Assembly (NCBI GenBank): GCA_026708035.1
Contig: JAPOVQ010000015.1
Coordinates: 1-64,000, forward strand
DNA length: 64,000 bases
DNA from: Chloroflexota bacterium
Lineage (GTDB): Bacteria; Chloroflexota; UBA11872
Direction of reading: 5' to 3'
Shown here: one piece after another, positions 61,045-64,000 of the stretch
How the letters are laid out: each line of letters opens with the position of its first letter
How positions within the stretch are numbered: position 1 is the first letter of the stretch
Translations under genes and position numbers: made by a program
The notes under the pieces: generated by a model
What the model saw: only the letters and a program-made list of their open reading frames with translations
Told to the model about the DNA's origin: nothing
Databases searched by the model: none

Positions 61045-61061
61045 CCACGCATATAAGCCCC

Positions 61062-61091
61062 AAAAATAAGGGGCCGACCGGAGGCGGCCCC
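61062..61091 (-). terminator. rho-independent terminator for the beta-lactamase-like gene
   Basis: On the minus strand GGGGCCG-(8 bases)-CGGCCCC is followed by TTATTTTT. The T-run is the target-duplication sequence, so the IS element inserted exactly at the end of this terminator. Confidence 0.75.
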
Positions 61092-61220
61092 TCCCGGCCG
61101 TCGAAGACAACCGGGGTGATTGCTCTTTTTTCGCGGATCGACCCGCCGACCGTAAACCGGGGAGTGGTTCACTCTGCGCTGCCACGAAAATGCGACCGAA
61201 CTGAACGTTCGCCTGTGCTT

Positions 61221-62885
61221 TCAGCCGGCCGGCGAAGAACTTGCCACGGTCTGAGGGTCATACGCGGCAACGACCATGGCAGCGATTTCGGCCGCCGTCG
61301 CCTCGGCGCGCCCGTGCCCGGGAACGTCGTGCGCCAGGATCACGATGGTTACGGGGCCGGTCGAGAGGTAGACGACCCCGGCGTCGTTGGAGATGCCGGC
61401 GAGGTCGCCGGTCTTGTGGGCCACGGCGGTGCCCGCGGGCAGCTGGGCGGGGATGCGGTTGTTGCGCGTCTCGCCGAGCAGCAGGGTGCGCATGCCCTGC
61501 ACGTCGGCCAGCGTCCGCGACCAGTGCGCCGGCCGCATGCCCAGCGCGACCTCCAGGAGCTTGGCGGCCTCGCGCGCGGTCGTCACCGGCTGCGTGGTGA
61601 ACACGTCGGTGGCGGCGAGGCCCAGCTGACCCAGCGTCCACTGCATGTTGGGGTAGCCGATGTGATCGGCGAGCAATACGGCCGCCGAGTTGTCGCTGAA
61701 AGTCATGGTCCGCTCCAACGCGCGTTCGATCGTGAGGCGCTGGCCGGGCGCGAGCGTCGCCGGGGGGGCGACCCGTTCGAGCACGCTCTGGTTCATCTCG
61801 AGCATGGAGCTGAAGTCAAGACCGATGACCGCGCGCTGCCGATAGGCCTCGACGAGCACGGGCAGCTTCCACAAGCTCGCCGCCCGGACAATGTCGTCGG
61901 CGTTGATGGCAACCTCGGCGTCCGAGCCGGAGGGGGCCGCGTAGACCGACCAGTTGCCCGGCTCGCCGGCCAGGCGGGCGTTGATGGCGGTTTCCAATTG
62001 GTCGCCGACGGTATTCCCAGCCGCCTGGGTCGCCGCCGCCGCCGAGTCGACCGACGCGAGCGCCGCCTCCGGCATCACGCCAACCTCTCGCAGCACCTCA
62101 TCTAGCAGCACCGCCGTCACGCTGCCGGGCGCCGGGAGTCCTTCCACCTCGTCGATCCAGTGCTGCAAGACGCCGCGCTGGAATCGCTGCGCCACGAACG
62201 GGCCGAGGCGCTCGGGGCGGGACATCGGCAACCCCCACCGATCGCGGGAGTGGTCGGCGGTCCAGACGAGGCGACCGATGGGGTCGGGGTTGGACTCAAA
62301 CACCCCGCGGATCGCGTCGTCGGTGAGCCAGCCGGTGCGAATCTCAACGGCGTGCTGGAATGACGTCGAGCCGTCATCCTCGATGGGGCGGGGCACCTGA
62401 CGCGCGGCGTAGAGCCAATCGGTGTGTCCCGCGCGGTCCATGATCTCCAGCGCGTTCGCCAGCACGACGCGACGTTCGCCCGCTTTCCACTGCAGCAGGC
62501 CATAGCGCAGGGCCTGATACTCAAACGCGCCGGCCGCGAACGTCGCGCTGCGCGGCGGACCCAGCACCGGCAGACCGCCGAGGCCCCGGGAGCTATCCCA
62601 CCAGGTGGCGTCGCCGACATTGCGAACTTCGTACCCGCGGCCCGACTCGTCGCTGGCTTGGGGGTAGTGGCGGCCGTTTTCGATGGGAAAGTCGTGGTCC
62701 GGCGCGGTGGCCGTGGTGTCCGCGGCCGCCGGCACGGTTGTTGCAGCCCCCGCGAGCACGGGGAGCAGCGCGGAGGCGGCGCCCAGCGCCAGAACGCGAC
62801 GCCGGCCGATAGGGCGACGGATCAGCGGCGTGCCTCCCCCGGAGCGCTGCCAGCGAACCTTACGCCACGCGCGGCGCGCCGGCAC
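61221..62885 (-). CDS. class-A beta-lactamase-like serine hydrolase with N-terminal module
   Basis: 554 residues. A twin-arginine-like signal (RRPIGRRRVLALGAASALLP) marks export. Residues about 70-280 are the module also found at 48635-49996 (GYEVRNVGDATWWD, EYQALRYGLLQW, LPMSRPERLGPFVAQRFQRGVLQHWIDE). The C-terminal domain (about 300-540) has the active-site SLWK (SxxK, about 350), FSDNSA (SDN), and AHKTGDLAG (KTG). It could hydrolyse beta-lactams or act as a peptidase. The joined module makes a plain resistance enzyme less likely. A terminator follows at 61062-61091. The start is GTG at 62885. Confidence 0.85.
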   Translation of the reverse strand: MPARRAWRKVRWQRSGGGTPLIRRPIGRRRVLALGAASALLPVLAGAATTVPAAADTTATAPDHDFPIENGRHYPQASDESGRGYEVRNVGDATWWDSSRGLGGLPVLGPPRSATFAAGAFEYQALRYGLLQWKAGERRVVLANALEIMDRAGHTDWLYAARQVPRPIEDDGSTSFQHAVEIRTGWLTDDAIRGVFESNPDPIGRLVWTADHSRDRWGLPMSRPERLGPFVAQRFQRGVLQHWIDEVEGLPAPGSVTAVLLDEVLREVGVMPEAALASVDSAAAATQAAGNTVGDQLETAINARLAGEPGNWSVYAAPSGSDAEVAINADDIVRAASLWKLPVLVEAYRQRAVIGLDFSSMLEMNQSVLERVAPPATLAPGQRLTIERALERTMTFSDNSAAVLLADHIGYPNMQWTLGQLGLAATDVFTTQPVTTAREAAKLLEVALGMRPAHWSRTLADVQGMRTLLLGETRNNRIPAQLPAGTAVAHKTGDLAGISNDAGVVYLSTGPVTIVILAHDVPGHGRAEATAAEIAAMVVAAYDPQTVASSSPAG

Positions 62886-62936
62886 CTTGGCATCTCGTCA
62901 GGCAGCACGAGGCCGGCAGTCGGGATCGGGAGCGGT

Positions 62937-64000
62937 CTACCCGAGCGGGTCGGTTCGAGGGCCGAATGTTTGCAGCGGCTGATCGAGCGGCGGGAAGACA
63001 TCGGCCATCGAGGGCTTGAGCGTGCCGTTCGGATCGTCGGGCTCGTGCACGAAAGTCATCACGCGGAAGCGCACGTCGGCGTTCGCGCGCTCCAGCTCGG
63101 ACTCCGGGATCAGCAGCAGCACGCGCCGTCCGTCGATGAAGGCGATGGCGTTCGAGGGGAGCGCCTGCGAGGGCGCCAGCGCGACGCGGCGCTGGATGCG
63201 CCACACGGGATCGAGGGTCGGCAGATAGATGAGCTCATACCAGTGATCGGTGCCTTGATAGATGTCGAAGTCCCGCACGCGGGGCCGCCAGTTGTCCGCC
63301 GGGTCGTCATTGGCTTCAAGCGCCAGCGACACGCGCCAGCCCATCGCGGAATCGGTCAGCGGGATCGGGTCGACCATGTCGATGATGGCGGCCACATAGT
63401 CGCCGGCCACCGCTCCGCCCAATCCACCCACGGTGAAATATGCCCGGCGCAGAATGTCGAGCCCGACGCTGTCGATGGCGGCCGCGCCCAGGGCCACACG
63501 CTGGATGTCGGCAAATCCGAATCCTTCCGTCGGGGATAGGTTGGTGATGTCGAAGTAGTCCTCCTGCGCGTCGCGGTCAAACGTGCGCACCGCTGGATCG
63601 GCCGGGCGGGTGCTGAGGGCGGTTCGGTGAGGGGTAATGCCCAGCACCACGACGCCCGCATCGACCTGCCCGGCCAGCGATACCGTGATTGGGCGCACTC
63701 GCCAGAGGGTTTCCGTATCAGTACGCACAAGCACGAACGTGGCGGTCCGCGTGGCGCCGGCGTGCAGGGTCTCGCCGGTCACCGTGTCGGGAATGAGCGT
63801 GACCGAGCCCGAACTGCGCACGACGCGTGCCGTGAAGTCGCCCTCCTCGCCGACATTGGTGACCGCGCAGGCGGCCTCCAGCACGACCACCGCCTCGACC
63901 CACTCGAGTTGGCTGGGACACTCCACGACCGCGAGTGCCGGACGGGTGCCGTCCGGGCGCGAAATCTCCGGCAGCGCCAGCTGGTAGTCCTCAACCTCGC
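62937..64000 (-). CDS. exported hypothetical protein, 5' partial
   Basis: The frame is open to the right edge of the window, so the N-terminus is missing; about 355 residues are visible. The first part looks like an Ig-like beta domain (AVVVLEAACAVTNVGEEGDFTARV, then VTLIPDTVTGETLHAGATRTATFVL), followed by a larger beta-rich region with FDIYQGTDHWYELIYLP. A GTG at 63926 is possible but in the middle of the domain. Nothing identifies an activity. Leftward, upstream of the beta-lactamase-like gene, 51 bases apart, and probably in the same unit. Confidence 0.6.
   Translation of the reverse strand, partial: EVEDYQLALPEISRPDGTRPALAVVECPSQLEWVEAVVVLEAACAVTNVGEEGDFTARVVRSSGSVTLIPDTVTGETLHAGATRTATFVLVRTDTETLWRVRPITVSLAGQVDAGVVVLGITPHRTALSTRPADPAVRTFDRDAQEDYFDITNLSPTEGFGFADIQRVALGAAAIDSVGLDILRRAYFTVGGLGGAVAGDYVAAIIDMVDPIPLTDSAMGWRVSLALEANDDPADNWRPRVRDFDIYQGTDHWYELIYLPTLDPVWRIQRRVALAPSQALPSNAIAFIDGRRVLLLIPESELERANADVRFRVMTFVHEPDDPNGTLKPSMADVFPPLDQPLQTFGPRTDPLG

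Larger units (their letters stand above)
58087..61061. mobile_element. IS1595-type element with passenger genes
   Basis: Terminal inverted repeats of 25 bases lie at 58087-58111 and 61037-61061, differing at two positions, with the inner part CGTGGTTACCCCG identical. The element is flanked by the 8-base direct repeat AAAAATAA (58079-58086 and 61062-61069), the duplication size known for IS1595. Inside are a DDE transposase, a DNA methyltransferase with HNH domain, a 54-residue protein and a 115-residue protein. The inverted repeats carry the TAA stop codons of both outer genes. It is about 2975 bases long. Confidence 0.92.

Overview
The window is GC-rich bacterial DNA with dense coding on both strands. 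Gene content (NFACT/RqcH protein, ArsA-family ATPase, M29 aminopeptidase, lipoproteins with long Thr-Pro linkers, a GlyA-GcvT fusion, an rpmH-rnpA-yidD-yidC-jag cluster) suggests a member of the Chloroflexota. This is an inference from gene families, not a measured placement. Many genes start at GTG or TTG.

Layout. 1-4600: an RCC1/leucine-rich-repeat protein cut by the window edge, a tRNA-Ala(GGC)-like gene and two decayed copies of it, and small accessory genes. 4772-8747: leftward metabolic genes, namely two FAD oxidoreductases of the opine/sarcosine oxidase type and a homocysteine S-methyltransferase. 9294-28296: a 19-kb integrative element inserted in a vapC toxin gene. It carries a leftward defence operon (a DUF6932-type protein, an XRE regulator, a nuclease-methylase fusion), a rightward type I-E CRISPR-Cas operon with 31 repeats, and a large serine recombinase at its right end. 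Its ends are perfect 19-bp inverted repeats with AGT at each junction. Joining the flanks restores one continuous vapBC reading frame. 28374-36384: vapB, a VTT membrane protein, mutM, an NFACT protein, a PfkB kinase and the conserved cluster jag, yidC, yidD, rnpA, rpmH. 36602-46219: citrate synthase, amidase, secreted peptidase, aminopeptidase, two-component system and Crp/Fnr regulator. 46288-57190: ArsA ATPase, SelD, a secreted protein, TyrRS, Tag glycosylase, an Asp-box protein, the GlyA-GcvT fusion and a sulfite-oxidase-like protein. 57524-64000: a NYN-domain protein, an IS1595-type element (58087-61061) with a methyltransferase-HNH passenger, a class-A beta-lactamase-like protein and an exported protein cut by the right edge.

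Main points. (1) The CRISPR-Cas locus is cargo on a precisely bounded serine-recombinase element. (2) YidC carries a PstS-like substrate-binding-protein domain inserted between core membrane helices. (3) SelD is itself a selenoprotein, read through an in-frame TGA in YSPGAG-U-ACK. (4) Serine hydroxymethyltransferase and aminomethyltransferase are fused in one chain. (5) Two secreted proteins share an uncharacterised N-terminal module. Two cas genes, cas3 (frameshift) and cas6e (in-frame TGA), are broken as written. The system is therefore either decaying or affected by assembly errors.
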